Source of the DNA: Nageia nagi
Taxonomy: Eukaryota; Pinophyta
Reading direction: 5' to 3'
DNA length: 64,000 nucleotides
Assembly: GCA_050084985.1 (NCBI GenBank)
Contig: JBITNC010000001.1
Coordinates: 64,356,001-64,420,000, forward strand
Position numbers and translations under genes: made by a program
Shown here: positions 1 to 12,345 of the stretch, piece by piece
Numbering within the stretch: the stretch's first letter is position 1
How the letters are laid out: each line of letters starts with the position of its first letter
The notes under the pieces: model-generated
What the model was told of the DNA's origin: nothing
The model's input: only the letters and a program-made list of their open reading frames with translations
Databases searched by the model: none

Positions 1-478
1 CCCTAATTTTTTATAACCCTAATTTTTTACAACCTTGATTTTTTACAACCCTAATTTTTTACAACCTTAATTTTTTACAACCTTGATTTTTTACAACCTT
101 GATTTTATACAACCCTAATTTTTTACAACCCTAATTTTTACAACCATATTTTTTTACAACCTTAATTATTTACAACCCTAATTTTTTATAATCTTAATTT
201 TTTAAAACTCTAAGTTTTTATAACCTTGACTTTTTACAACCCTAATTTTTTACAACCCTAATTTTTATAACCCTAATTTTTTACAACCCTAATTACTTGA
301 TTTTTTACAACCCTAATTTTTTACAACCTTCATTTTTACAACCCTAATTTTTATAACCCTAATTTTTTACAAACTTAATTTTTTACAACCCTAATTTTTA
401 TAACCCTAATTTTTTACAACCCTAATATTTGATAACCCTTATTTTTTATAACCATAATTCTTTACAACCCTAAACCCT
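1..478. repeat. Telomere-like minisatellite, unit about 16 bp
   Basis: About 30 imperfect tandem copies of a unit close to AACCCTAATTTTTTAC, with point changes and 1-2 base indels. The unit holds the plant telomere word (AACCCTAA, complement of TTAGGG) extended by a T-tract. It runs to the left window edge, so its full length is unknown. The drift between copies and the coding relics to its right argue for an old interstitial or subtelomeric satellite, not a living telomere. Confidence 0.9.
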
Positions 479-690
479 TCATCATAATCCCTAAACCCTA
501 CACCATTCATCATAAACCCTAAACCCTACACCCTTCATCATAAACCCTAAACCCTATATCCCATATACCCTAAATCCTAAACCCTAAATGTAAACCCAAA
601 ATCCTACATCTTAAAACCTAAACCTTACATCCTACATCTAAAACCTTAAAACATAAATCCTACATCCTAAACCTTAAACCCTAAACCCTT
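479..690. repeat. Degenerate CCCTAAA-rich block
   Basis: The T-tract is lost and the sequence changes to CCCTAAACCCTA runs spaced by words such as TTCATCATAA, giving a higher-order period near 28 bp at about 480-560 that then decays. It continues the telomere-like array and probably shares its origin. Confidence 0.75.
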
Positions 691-819
691 CATCCTAAAC
701 CTTTAGAGTTAAACTTTTAACTTAAATTCCATTATTTCTAATTATATTGCTCAATGTTGATGTAGGTTAATGACATTATTATCAACATCATCATTGGCTT
801 GGTGATTGATATGTCAAGG

Positions 820-2290
820 CTAGAAGGTCTGATGATGTCTCATCTAATGATGATCCTATACCACCATTAATTCATGAGAGGACATATATTTTATCATCAA
901 ATGATGAAGATCAAATCACATCAAACATTCATTCTAGGAGAACAAACATATCTTCAAATGAAAATGAGGTATATATTATGAATGTATACTCAAATTTTAT
1001 TAGATAACTAGAAATTTAAAATCAATTAAATTTTTGCTTTTATGAATTATATGCTTTTATTAATTAGTTATTATTATGGATAATGTTACAGGATCATCTT
1101 CAATCTTCATCTTCAAAGGATGATGATGATCATGAGGTAATTAATTGGTATGCATGACTATTTAATTTAATTTTTAATTCTTTCATGAAGGATTTTCTTA
1201 TTTGTATTGATGTTTATATAAGGCCCAACAAAAATTCTTATTAACCTTAATTAATTCATCAATTGGAAGAGATAAAGTAGCCACAAAGTTGCACCCAACA
1301 TGATGTGCATTTCTAGGAGCTGAACCAATGAATGAAAATGTGATACAAGGATTTAGTGACCCAATCACTCTTCATTATAGAGCACTTGTTATATATGGTT
1401 TTTCAAGATGTAAGGGTTGGAAAAAACATCAAAGGGGAGATACAGAAATACATTATCATATGGTTAAGAAACATCCCATTGATCCAGTTGAAGCTACTAG
1501 ATATGTTGAACATCTAAAAGAGAATGTTAGGGTTAGAATACTAGAATATGTAGATTCATCAGATGAAGATAGAGCAAAACAATGTACAAGAATAAGAAAT
1601 TAAGGATGACTTCATCAAATATCGCTACCAAATGTTGAGCTAGTTGAGCTACCAGATAAGAGTGTTGGTGATTTGCATTTAACACCTAATGTTGTACATT
1701 TGTACAAGTCTACCTATGACCGTAATGTACATGGTGCATGGCCAATTGAAAAACCTTTTCCAAAAGCTTATGAATAATTCACTTATTGTGATCATTCATA
1801 TATGATTAAACCTTAAAATATACCTAATGTAGGCATGGGTTTGTTTATATTATCAAACGTACAAGTTCATCCATTCACTAAAAAAGAACCATTGATACCA
1901 TTTTATGGGCCAAGATACAATATTATGAACTAGAGGATATTAACATCATATTTCTTTAGTATGGCTAAATATGGTATGTGTGGAAATACAACATCATAAT
2001 CAAAATATGAAGAACATATGTACATTGATGGTCGACCAAAAATACATGGAAATATTGCAAGATATATAAATAGCTCCAAAGGCACAAGCAATCTAGCAAA
2101 TTGTGATTTTATGGAATATGCAATCGATAAATATGACTTTATGCCTAGAAAATGAAAAGTTTTTTAGGTGTGTATCCTATTGTAACACTTAAATCTAGTG
2201 ATGAGATCTTAATGCATTACAACATCAATAAACATATTCTAGAATGTAAGAGACATATGGATTCAGAAGATCCAAATGTATTTATTAAAA
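820..2290 (+). pseudogene. SET-domain-like ORF with acidic N-terminal repeats, upstream of CACTA transposase
   Basis: Broken reading frames read in order: acidic SSNDD-type repeats (about 820-1136; at least two GAG are followed by GTA, suggesting short exons); a 91-codon open stretch (1328-1603); and a segment with SET-domain layout (about 1810-2225). The SET-like marks are GMGLFI, then IPFYGPRY, then GNIARYINSSKGT, then NCDF, then SSDEILMHY. In SET methyltransferases the G-x-G, Y-x-G, RF(I/L)NHS and C-terminal E-(L/I)-x-x-Y motifs lie in this order. Here NHS reads NSS, and several stops interrupt the frame. The same set recurs on the minus strand at 18790-20290, also just upstream of the transposase, so it looks like element cargo. 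The SET assignment is by eye. Confidence 0.6.
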
Positions 2291-2760
2291 TAGGACAAAA
2301 GAGTAAATAAAATGGAGATTATAGTAGAAATTGAAAAATATTTGTAGTGCTAGGCATGTAGCTATGACTTTAGACTATGTTATTTGCTATTTTGTTGAAG
2401 ATCCTTAAGGGAGCTTGTTTGTTGAAAAATATAATTGTTGCAATTGTTGATATATTTTTACTTTAACTCATGTTAGTTGTGCAATTTTTACTTAAACTTA
2501 TGTACTTTTTAAAGTTATTAACATATACTTATTAGATATTGCAAATACTTATTAAAGTTATTTTTTTACTTATATTAATTATTTGTAATAACTAATTTCA
2601 CAAGCACATCATACTAAAACCAAGATACAAGATGAGTCAAATATAGTATCTTATACCCTAATCTTACATCAAAAAAATATTCATTGGAAAAAAAAGGAAG
2701 CAACTAAAGAATATATTAAGTAGTAATGCATATGTAGAATTCATTACAAATCCAAATCCA

Positions 2761-4340
2761 ATGGATTTTGTTCAACTCATGAATTTAGATAGTGAAAATG
2801 ATGAAAGATATTATAATGCTTATGATCAACAAAAAAATGCAATACATGATTTATTACAATTAATCTATACACATGAAGATGATACAAATATAGACATGAA
2901 TGATAATCCTCATGCACATGATGATGGAAGAGGAGTTGATTTAGAAAATGATAACATGTATGCTACTACCAAAACACCTTTATACAATGGAGCATTTATT
3001 TCCAAATTGGAAGTGCTCCTACTTATCATGAATATAAAAGCTAAAAATGGATGTTTAGATACAAGTGTTAATGATCTTCTAAAGTATGTATTTATTTTTA
3101 CAATTATTTTTATTTTTATAAATTTATTGAACATTTTTCAAACTTTGTTTATTATATACATAATAATTTTATGGTTTTATTTGTATTATAGGTTACTAAA
3201 ATGAAAAACTACTTCCAAGTGATAATGTCATCCCTTCTTCACATAGAAAAGCACAAAAAAATTTGAAGGATGTAGAGGTAGCATGTGTTTCATACCATGC
3301 TTGTGTTAATGATTGCATATTATATAGAGGATGATATAAAAAAATTGAGTGCATATCCAAAGTGTGGTGCAAATAGATATCATCCAAGAACTAAAAGAAA
3401 AAAAGTTTCTTTGAAGGTTGTTTGCCATCTTCCAAATATCAATAGATTCATTAGAATGTATAAGTGTGATTCACTTGCATAATATATGGATTGAAATGCA
3501 AAAAATAGAAGTGAAGATAGTGTATTATTTATTCTTGAAGATTCCAGAGCAATGAAACATATAGAAAATATGTGGCTTGATAAATTTTGGGATGAACCTA
3601 GAAGTCTTAGGTTGGGTTTAGCAATTGATTATGTCAATTCAAATTCCATACAATCATCTAATTATTTAGTGTGACCCATTGTTATAGTCAATTATAACAT
3701 ACCTCTATGGATGTCCTTGAAAAAGGAATATTTAATGTTAACTCTCTTAGTTCCTTGACCAAATCAGGTGAAAAATATGGATATCTACCTTGAACCATTA
3801 ATTGATGAACTAATCAATTATCAAATGGGATTCAAAATGTGATTGACATAAGTAGACCCATCCAACAAAGATCATTCACATTGTATGGCATACTATGTTG
3901 GACTACATAATTATCCAAGTCTTAATATTTGTTTAGGTGTGTATATATGATTTCTATTACATTTATATTTATATTAAAATATTTAATTTTCAAAAAATAA
4001 ATATCATAATTATTCTTTAATAAAAATGTATTGCAAGCTTGTGTACAAAAGGTTATCATGCTTGTCTACAGTGTGTAGAAAATCTCATAGTAAGATATTC
4101 AAAACACTTGCAAAAGATGGAATACCTTGGCCACAAAAAATATATACCATTAGATGATGAGTTTCCATAGTTTAATGGTCAAATTGATCATACCAAAACT
4201 CCCAAATATGCATCTCTTGAGGATTGGTTGAAAAGTGCAAAGAAAGTGAAGAAAAATGTTGGATAAAAGCCTTTGAGGAAGGTATTGTTGAATACCAAAA
4301 GGATGTTATTGTTAAAAAACATGACTTACCTCAAGGTAAA
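2761..4340 (+). pseudogene. CACTA (En/Spm-type) transposase, Tnp2/Transposase_21 N-terminal and core region
   Basis: Starts at a Met followed by an acidic leader and the family hallmark TPLYNGAFISKLE (about 2970-3010). After a probable intron (donor near 3083, acceptor near 3192) the frame resumes with LPSDNVIPSSHRKA, then HACVNDCILYRG, PKCGANRYHP, RLGLAIDYVN and NIPLWMSLKKEYLML, ending with LEPLIDEL. This is the order of the Transposase_21 domain. A further block at 4026-4340 carries the downstream part. Stops, one-base shifts and AT-rich introns show it is not translatable as one protein. An intron of this gene is interrupted at 4480 by a copia fragment. Family call firm, exon limits approximate. 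Confidence 0.85.
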
Positions 4341-4479
4341 ATTTAATAAAATACTATATCAAACATTCTTTTTAACATGTCATTAATTCAATTATTTTAT
4401 TAATTAAATGTTTACATTTGCATATGTTTTCATGTATGAATAGATTATCTATATTTTATAATCTAGAATACTAGAAGGA

Positions 4480-4800
4480 TGTTAGGTCCCTATACATTAT
4501 TATTGTTAGGTCGACTATGGTTATTATTATTTCCTTACATTATTATTGTTATGTCGGCTAGTGTCCTTTCATTGTAGTGGCACCCCTTGGACTCCTATAT
4601 ATACTAAGGAGGTATTATCATTTGAAGATGTCTATTGTTGTGTAATTGATGTGATGTAAAGGAGGTTGCCCCCTCGAAGTGGCTTATTACAAAGGAGGTT
4701 GCCCCCTCGAAGTGGCTTATTACAGATTTTATCTCTTATTCAATGCGTTGAGCTCTCTCTTTGGTGATTTTATGCTATTTTGGGAACTTTGTTCATAACA
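4480..4800 (+). mobile_element. Copia-type LTR (321 bp) inserted in the CACTA relic
   Basis: Begins TGTTAGGTCC and ends TTCATAACA (TG...CA), followed at once by a tRNA-iMet-type primer-binding site. It contains a TATA-like run (TATATATACT) near 4603. The insertion lies in an intron of the CACTA transposase. The expected 5-bp flank AAGGA is seen on the left only, because the right end of the element is missing. Confidence 0.75.
4658..4723 (+). repeat. Perfect 33-bp direct duplication inside the LTR
   Basis: Two adjacent identical 33-bp units (4658-4690 and 4691-4723), each starting AAAGGAGGTTGCCCCC. The lack of any difference makes it younger than the surrounding decay, or a property of the LTR family. 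Confidence 0.9.
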
Positions 4801-4816
4801 TTTGGTACCAGAGCAG
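4801..4816 (+). other. Primer-binding site, tRNA-iMet type
   Basis: TTTGGTACCAGAGCAG lies directly after the LTR. The core matches the usual plant initiator-Met primer-binding site TGGTATCAGAGC with one T-to-C change. It fixes the orientation of the insertion as plus. Confidence 0.8.
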
Positions 4817-5575
4817 ACGATTCTAGGGTTTCAAGGCTCAAAACTAGTCATCGTGGAATTTTCGCTACCAATTTTTTTTCTGGAGGATTTAGATTCTGAA
4901 ATTTATTGGGTTTTTGGAAGACATACCGAGGAAATTTCAGTTAAAATTTCAGCTCCTAATTCGCTATATTTTTTACGTTACACTCAGGGGAAGTTAAGGT
5001 TTGTGGCTAGTCTCAAAAGCAGGTCTGAAACAGGTGTTCTAGCTAAAAAGGGTATATCTGAAGTTTTACAGCTCCAAACTAGGTGATACCTATTGGATTG
5101 GTTAGGTTATATACTGAAGTTTATCTGTTACAATTTTCAAGGTCTGAGAATAAACAGGTGACACAAGGCACTTCATACAAGTTCGCTCTTCAAAAAAATC
5201 CAAAAATCAGCACATTTTGGGAAAATTGTAGTCATTTCCTCTTGGACTATCAGAATTTGATGAAATCTGTGGCATTGAAAAGAAGACATCTGAGGCTACC
5301 ATAGGTAGAAATTTCAGACTCTAAAGGGCCGAAATTTCATATTTACATCAGTTGGAAGGTTGGACAATAGAACAGTCTCCAAATCACGATTTAAAAAGGT
5401 ACAATTTATTTATTTATTTCTTTAAATTTGCATATATTTTGATTGGAAGGTCTATTTGGGGTGATTCATAAGCTATTGGAAAGAAAATAAAGACTAGATT
5501 CTTTTAGGTATAGACGTGTTCTGGCGTCTTTAAACATAGGAGCTGTCGTTACTTTGCCAGCATATTATAACACCT
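4817..5575 (+). mobile_element. Leader of a 3'-truncated copia element, no gag-pol
   Basis: Sequence between the primer-binding site and the point where CACTA coding sequence resumes (about 5579). It has open stretches of 94 and 73 codons (4802-5086, 5083-5304) but none of the gag, protease, integrase or RT motifs expected. No second LTR follows. It is either a 3'-truncated element or what remains after an internal deletion. Confidence 0.55.
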
Positions 5576-5578
5576 TTA

Positions 5579-7620
5579 TTAATGGCACATTTATTGGATC
5601 ATATGCATATTATAAAGAATTTTGCATCTTCTTTATATAGATTTACAACAAGCAAAGATTCGAACAGTATTCAATTGAGCTATGAATTAAAGGTTATCAA
5701 AAGAAAACATATCTTTTGGGTAACAAAAAATGCAAATGGAACAACAAATGCACCTATTCCATCCTCATAGCTTATGACCAAATATAAAGTGAACATTCTA
5801 CATAATCTTGTTAGAGTCATTAAAATACCAATAGGATATGCATCATCTCTAAGAAAAGCATTCACAATTGATGAAAAAATGATAGGATTGAAGTCTCATG
5901 ATTATTACAACTTATTGAAGGTATTTTCATATTATATGCATATCAAAAACCTTAAATACATTTGTATTTATATATATTTTATTCATTTATATTTTGATTA
6001 ATATAAATTTTGCTATAGATTATTTTTCCAATTGCAATTCGTGGATGTACAAATTTACCTACTAATTTAAGATACATAATTGGTCAACTATCATTATTTC
6101 TAAGGTATTTCATGCTATTTACGATACTATTCAATGGAATATATAGTGTATTTATTGTTATTTTGTAGTTTTCAATATATTTTAAATACATATTATGATA
6201 TTAATTATATTTTCATAACTAGATGGTTTATTTTAAAGTAAATACATGTCAATGAAATCCCTAGATGGCAAAGAAAAATTATGAAAATTATTTATAAATT
6301 TGAAAAAGAAATGCCTGCTACTTTTATGGATATACAAGTTCATCTATTGATCCATCTAGTATATGATATTGAAATAGCAAGTGTTATAAGTACTAGAAGC
6401 ATATTTTTAGTGGAAAGATTTTTCAAAGTACTTAAAGGATTTGTTAAAAAAAAGTCAAGACTAGAAGGATCTATGTGTGAGGGATATATTGTAAAACAGT
6501 ATTTTTTTATGTGATTTTCTATCTCAAATCCATGATTCATCTCCAATGATATGGTTACAAGTAGACAAAGACAATGATTAATTACAAGAGAAGGTTTTAG
6601 AAACAAACAAGAGATCGTATGCTCTTAATAAAGGTACTAACTACATTTTAGATAATAGTAATTTATAATAAGTACTATGTACATGCAATTTTGATTTAAT
6701 TTAATCAATAATTACTAACAAGTTCATTTTATGTATTCAAAAAAATTACAAATCGTGATATATATGAATCTATAAACCATTTTATCATGATTAATATAGA
6801 GTGTTGTAAAGAATGGATTGAAATGTATGAAAGAAAAAGAAGTGCAATTCCAGCACAATATATTTTATTTCATAGTGAATGTTCAAGGAGTACACCTATA
6901 CCTCCACATTTAAGAGATTAAAATTGGCCAAAAGAGTGTCCAAGGTCATGGATAAAGTAAGCAATTGAAGAGAAATTAGTTGAAGGTGCAAAAGAAAAAA
7001 CCTATGAAGATGCTTTAAATATAGCTGATGGATGTAATTATGAGGTAATTATTCATTAATTCTTATGGAATTAAGTTTAAATTTTTTTTTATAATATAGA
7101 TATAATACTTGCACCAATATAACATTTACATAAAAATGTGTGCAAGCATTATCTTTTCTTGCAATGTGGGCATATGGTCAACACTTTAGAATTGAAAAGA
7201 AAGATAGTAATAGAATGACCTTTGACTGTGGAGTGATGGTTGATTTTAATCAAGCAAATCGTGGAAGTACAAAAGACACAAACTAGATAAAAGGAAAAAT
7301 ACAATATGTTGGGAAAATTCAAGAAATCATACAATTGAATTTTAGATCATTCAAATGTGTAGTATTCAAATATAAATAGTTCAAAGGATTTGTAAACAAA
7401 AGATCAATATTGCATGACATACTTAATGGTTATTATGCAATCAACTCTAGTTGATATTTACCTCAAGAAAAAAAGCCATATGTTTTACCATAACATTGTA
7501 GTCAAATATTTTTTTATCCAGATGTACTAGATGAAATGATGTTGTTTGTAATTGATTGTGATCCAAGAGAGAAACATGTTTTATGTATTCTTGATGAAAA
7601 TGATAATAATGGTGATTAAA
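5579..7620 (+). pseudogene. CACTA transposase C-terminal region (DUF4218- and DUF4216-like)
   Basis: Continues the Tnp2 protein in broken frames. Marks: HMHIIKNFASSL (5600-5640); IPIGYASSLRKAF and GLKSHDYYNLL (5830-5925); IRGCTNLPTNLRYIIGQLS (6034-6100); FLVERFFKVLKGFVKKKSR and LEGSMCEGYIV, a DUF4218-type block (6400-6495); and YVGKIQEIIQLNF with a later FVIDCDPREKHVLC, a DUF4216-type block (7310-7590). The order fits a complete but decayed CACTA coding region. Terminal CACTA inverted repeats were not located. Confidence 0.75.
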
Positions 7621-9190
7621 ATATTACATGTACATTTGAGTAATTAAACAATATATATATTGATATCTTTAGTGGTTTTAGGTTGACTTGCATATGAATT
7701 TGAATGATAGTATTTTTTGAATATTTTGTAATTTGTAGATTACTTCCAATCAATTACTCATTAATATATTACACATATTACATATATTTTTATGTTTAAA
7801 ATGTTCAATCAATTCCATATGTAATCATTTAAAATGTGAAAATGTATATAAATGCTTATGGTGGTCAATTTAATATTGGCATACCATGTTAGGGTTCTTT
7901 GCTTAGCCTTTCACTTGAGACATCATTATTTTCTTGGGTCAACATGGGAACTAGGAAGTAGAGAGAATAGGATGGACATGAGATGTTCTTCATCAATTCT
8001 ATATAACATTTAGTGTGGTGTACTATACAATAAAATTCACTCTAGAAAATGTGTCATTCAAAACGTCAAGATTTACTTGATTAAACGTCAACTAAAGAGT
8101 TAACTAATGCATCAATCAAAACATCAAAAATACCTTGAAAAATGCATCAATAAATGTGTCATGTAATGCATTAATTGAGGTGTCAACATGCAAACAAAAT
8201 GATCCTAATGGTGAGAATTTTTTGATGCATTAAATGAAGATGTTCTCAATAATCTATTGAATGTTAAGCTCATAACACTTATTAAAGTTAAACAAGAGGA
8301 TCCTACAATGGTATAAGGAACATAAGTTTTATGCCTTCCACCATCAAAGAGGATATGTAACCAATCGATGTCAACATTTAAGATTTAGTATTCAATAATT
8401 AATTGATAATGGAAAAGTATCTATAGGAAATATTGTATCTCAACTTAATAGGGATTTGTTAGTATACAATGTTGAGTGTGGAGCTTGATTAGGGCTTGAT
8501 TCATTACATTTCTCATTTTTTGGTCATAATCAATCAATCTATTAGTAGTTGGTTCAACCAATCATCTAATTAGCAGTAGTTTGTGTATGTGGAAGCATTA
8601 CTTAGCATGTGTTCCTATCCTATTTGGTTAGATATTAGTGACCAATCTTTAGTGTATTAGTTTTGAAATAGATATCATTAGATTCTAACATGGGAAATCA
8701 AAATTAGTTTCAATCCAACCATTAAAGCTTAGTTGGAGGTTACACAAGGCATGAGGGTTTACTCCAAGATCTTTTGACTCAATTTGAGTTTAAATTGGGT
8801 TGGTTTTCATATATAAATAAGTGTTTTTGGTTGAGTTCTAGGCATGATTATTTTGATCATTGTTGTCATGTTGATTTTGATGCTCTTGTTGAGATTTTGA
8901 GAGAGATATATAGTGAGCTGTTGGTGTACTCCAAAGTGAAGGTTCTAACAAGTTTATGTTGTTGGTTTATTTCTTAGAGGACTTGGAGAAAAAGCTTCTA
9001 TATGGAGTATCCCATATTAGGTGAACCATGTTAACTCTCTTGGCTCTCATTTTATGATATTATTACTTATTGTTTTATGTTTACTACTTGTGCTCAATAT
9101 TATATTAAATTGATTAAACATAACAAGTGATATTAGATATTTTTATTTTATTGAGTTTTACTTAGTAAATCTTATTTGTAGATTGGAACC
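7621..9190. other. AT-rich stretch between the CACTA relic and copia G
   Basis: No protein family is recognised. At 8040-8190 there are scattered near-repeats built on GCATCAA, AAACATCAA and ACGTCAA words. The stretch should include the 5' LTR of copia G just before 9190, but no TG...CA pair matching the 3' side was found. Confidence 0.4.
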
Positions 9191-10640
9191 AAGATGAGCA
9201 TATGACACAAAAAAGGAGATTGAAGGTTAAAAGGTTTAATGGGAAAGGATTTCATGTTTGGAGAATACAAATGGAATACTACCTTTACCAAAGGATCTCT
9301 ACCAACTTATTAAAGATAATAGTAATAAACCCTCATCCATGAGTGATGAAGATTGGAATTTGTTAAATATAAAGGTTTTAGGGGCTATTAGAATTTGTAT
9401 AAGTTATAGTGTAGCTTTCAATAAACAACTAAAGGTGTAATGGATAAACTTGCTAAAATTTATGAAAAGCCATCCACCTCAAACAAAGTATATTTGATGA
9501 AAAAAATGTTTAACATGAAATGAATGAAGGTAGTTTAGTCCAAGATCATGTTAATGTGTTTAATATAATCACAAATTAATTAAGTTTAGTTAAGATAAAG
9601 TTTAACGATGAAATAATAGCTTTATTAATAATGTATTCTAGTCTTTTGGATAGTTAGAATAGTTTTATCATGGTTGTCAATAATTTTTCTTCTAATGCAA
9701 AATTAGTCTTTGATGAAATTGTTAAAACCATACTAAGTGAAGATATGAGAAGAAGATTGATAGGTGAAAGTTCCAATGTAGCTCTCATGATGGAGATAAG
9801 GGTAAGCTCAAGGGAAAGGAGAACAAGCAATTCAAGATAAAAATACAAGTGGAGATCACAATATAAAGGTAAAACTAGATTGTAATGTTGGTATTATGGT
9901 AAAAAGGGTTATGTTAAAAAGGATTTTTGGAATAGGAAAGGAAAAGAAGTGGAAGGTAGTAATAATAATTAAAGAAAAAGTAATTAATAAGTAAATATAG
10001 TTGGTGAGATATTACAAGATTCTCTAATAATATCCCTTAATAAAAATAGTGACTATTAGATAATTGATTCGGGTGCTTCATTTCATGCTACCTCACACAA
10101 AGAATATTCCATAAAGTACACATAAGGTGATTATAGTCAAGTATTATTAGGTAATGCACACTTATGCAAAATTTGTGGTATTAGCAATATAACAATGAAA
10201 TTACCTAATGATGCATAATGAACTCTTTATGATGCAAGACACATTCTGTATCTTAAAATAAATCTAATATCAATGACTAAATTTGATAAGTAAGGGTAAA
10301 TGGTTGCATTTGGTAATTCTAGTTGTAAAGTAACAAAAGGTTCAATGGTGGTTGCAAAGGTTAATTTAGTTGGAAAATTTTATTTTCTTACAAATGTATT
10401 TAATTACTCCATGAATCTTATTTCAATATATGAAGATGCAACACTATATCATAATAGGTTTGAGCAAATTAGTGAGAAAGATATGAAAATATTACACTCT
10501 ATATTCTTGCTTCAAAATATAAAAAAGATTCATATGGTATTTTGTGAAGATTACATATATGGTAAACAAAGAATAAATATTTTCTTAAGAGTTAGAAAAG
10601 ATAAGAAAAGTCAAAATTTAGAATTGGTTCATAAAAATGT
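9190..10640 (+). pseudogene. Copia G gag and protease
   Basis: Follows GATTGGAACCAAGATG, a weak candidate primer-binding region. Gag marks: KRFNGKGFHVWRIQMEYYL near 9228-9290, then EGSLVQDHVNVFN and KFNDEIIALL (9525-9630) and LSEDMRRRLIGESS (9737-9780), as in UBN2-type copia gag. The nucleocapsid knuckle (about 9880-9925) has lost its Cys/His ligands (CWYYGKKGYVKKDFW). The protease motif IIDSGASFHATSH is at about 10060-10100, followed by a pre-integrase stretch with KVTKGSMVVAK (10300-10400). Many stops and shifts. Confidence 0.8.
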
Positions 10641-11440
10641 ATGAGATCCTTCACAAGTTTCTCATTTGGTGGCTCATCTTAATTTGTCACTTTCATTTAG
10701 GACTCTACTAGAAAGAAATGGGTGTATTGCATTAATAATAAATATGATGCATTTGAAACATAAAGATTTGGAAGGTATAGGTTGAAAATGAAACTAATTT
10801 AAAGTTGAAATATCTCAAATATGATAATGGTGATGAATTTTAAAGTAATGAGTTTGATACATTTTGTTCACATAATGGCATTAGAAGGATTAAGGTGGTT
10901 CTTAGAATTCCACAAGAAAATGGGGTTGCAGAAAGAATGAATAGGATTATCTTGAAAAGGTCAAGAATCATTAGGATACATACATGATTACCTTTGAATC
11001 TTTGGGCTAATGTTGTTGATATTGTTATTTACTTGATTAATAGGGGTACATCTATGGCTATAGATGGAGGCATTCCAGAGATGTGGATAGATAAAAAGGT
11101 AAACTACTCATTTCTAAGAGTCTTTGGTTGTGAAGCATTTGCACATGTTGATAAAAAGTATAGAAATAAACTTGGTGCAAAGTCACAAAAATGTTACTTC
11201 ATTGGATATGGTGTTTATGGTTTGGTTTATAGATTATGGTATGTTGATAATAACAAAATCATTAGAAATAGAGATGTTGTATTCAATGATAAAATTATGT
11301 ACAAAGATAGGTTGCAAGTTGTGAAAAATAATGAGGAACATAAATTTGTAGTTATTGATTATATTTATGAGCATAAGAAACCTAATGAGCAATTTGAAGT
11401 ACTTCCACAAAAAAACCTCAAACTCCACCTATAGTTGTGA
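10641..11440 (+). pseudogene. Copia G integrase
   Basis: Broken frames with KYDNGDEF (about 10815-10840), then PQENGVAERMNRIIL (10908-10955), the first a degraded form of the SDNGGEF catalytic block and the second containing the catalytic Glu. The long open stretch 10994-11434 holds the region after the core, with FLRVFGCEAFAHV, KCYFIGY and NRDVVFND, typical of the copia integrase C-terminal part. Same strand and order as the flanking gag and RT. Confidence 0.85.
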
Positions 11441-11489
11441 GAAGGTCTTCAAGGATGATAATGGTGAACTTAAGTTTTTTGATAAAGTC

Positions 11490-12345
11490 ATGTAGGGTAA
11501 TACATAAATTAAGTGGGAGCATGCCATGAAGGAGGAGATGGAATCCTTACTTTAAAATCAAACTTGGAGTTTGGTTGAGCTTCCTAAGGGTAAAAGAGCA
11601 CTTACAAATAAATGGGTGTACATGTTAAAGGAAGAGGGAGATGGAAAAAAGAGATACAAGGTAAGACTTATGGTAAAAGGTTTTGCTCAAAAGAATGGTA
11701 TAGATTTTGATGATATCTTTTCTTTAGTTGTTAAAATAACCTCCATTAGAGCAATATTGAGTATTTTTGCTACTAAAATTTTATTTCTAGAAGAATTGGA
11801 TATAAAGATAACTACTTTTTTTATGGTGACTTGGAGGAGGAAATTTACATGCATCAACCTCAAGGTTTTGAGGTCAAAGGTAAAGAAGGTTATGTATGTA
11901 AGTTGGAAAAGAGCTTATATGGTTTAAAGCAAGCTCCTAGAAAATCTTACCTTAATTTGATGCATTGATACTAATAAATGAATTCACTAGATGTAAATTA
12001 GATCATTGTGTATATTTTAAGAAGATAATAAGTGGAAACTATGTTATCTTGCTTTTGTATGTGGATGATATGTTAGTAGCAAGATCTAATATCCATGATA
12101 TTATTGTTCTTAAGGAAAACTTGACTAAAACTTTTGTAATAAAGAATTTGGGTGAAGCTAAGCAAATTCTTAGAATGAAAATAATAAGAGACAAACAAAA
12201 CCACATACTAAGATTAAGTCAAAAAGACTACATTGAAAAAGTGCTTAAAAGGTTTAATATGAAGAATATAAAATCTATAACTACACCATTGGGAAAATAT
12301 TTCAATATTAGTAAACATTTAATTCCTAATATAGATAAATAAAAG
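11490..12345 (+). pseudogene. Copia G reverse transcriptase
   Basis: Marks in order: HAMKEEMESLL, then WSLVELPKGKRALTNKWVY (11560-11620), RYKVRLMVKGFAQKNGIDF (11655-11710), and after frameshifts LLYVDDMLVA (about 12050-12085) with the YVDD catalytic motif intact. It continues to KNLGEAKQILRMKI and LSQKDYIEKVLKRFNM (12140-12265). Open stretches 11571-11927 and 11965-12342 are in different frames, so at least one indel separates the palm subdomains. Confidence 0.85.

Noticed and set aside
1-690. A chromosome end (true telomere)
   Set aside because: The repeats are diverged, contain long T-tracts, and pass into coding relics; a living telomere would be nearly pure CCCTAAA.
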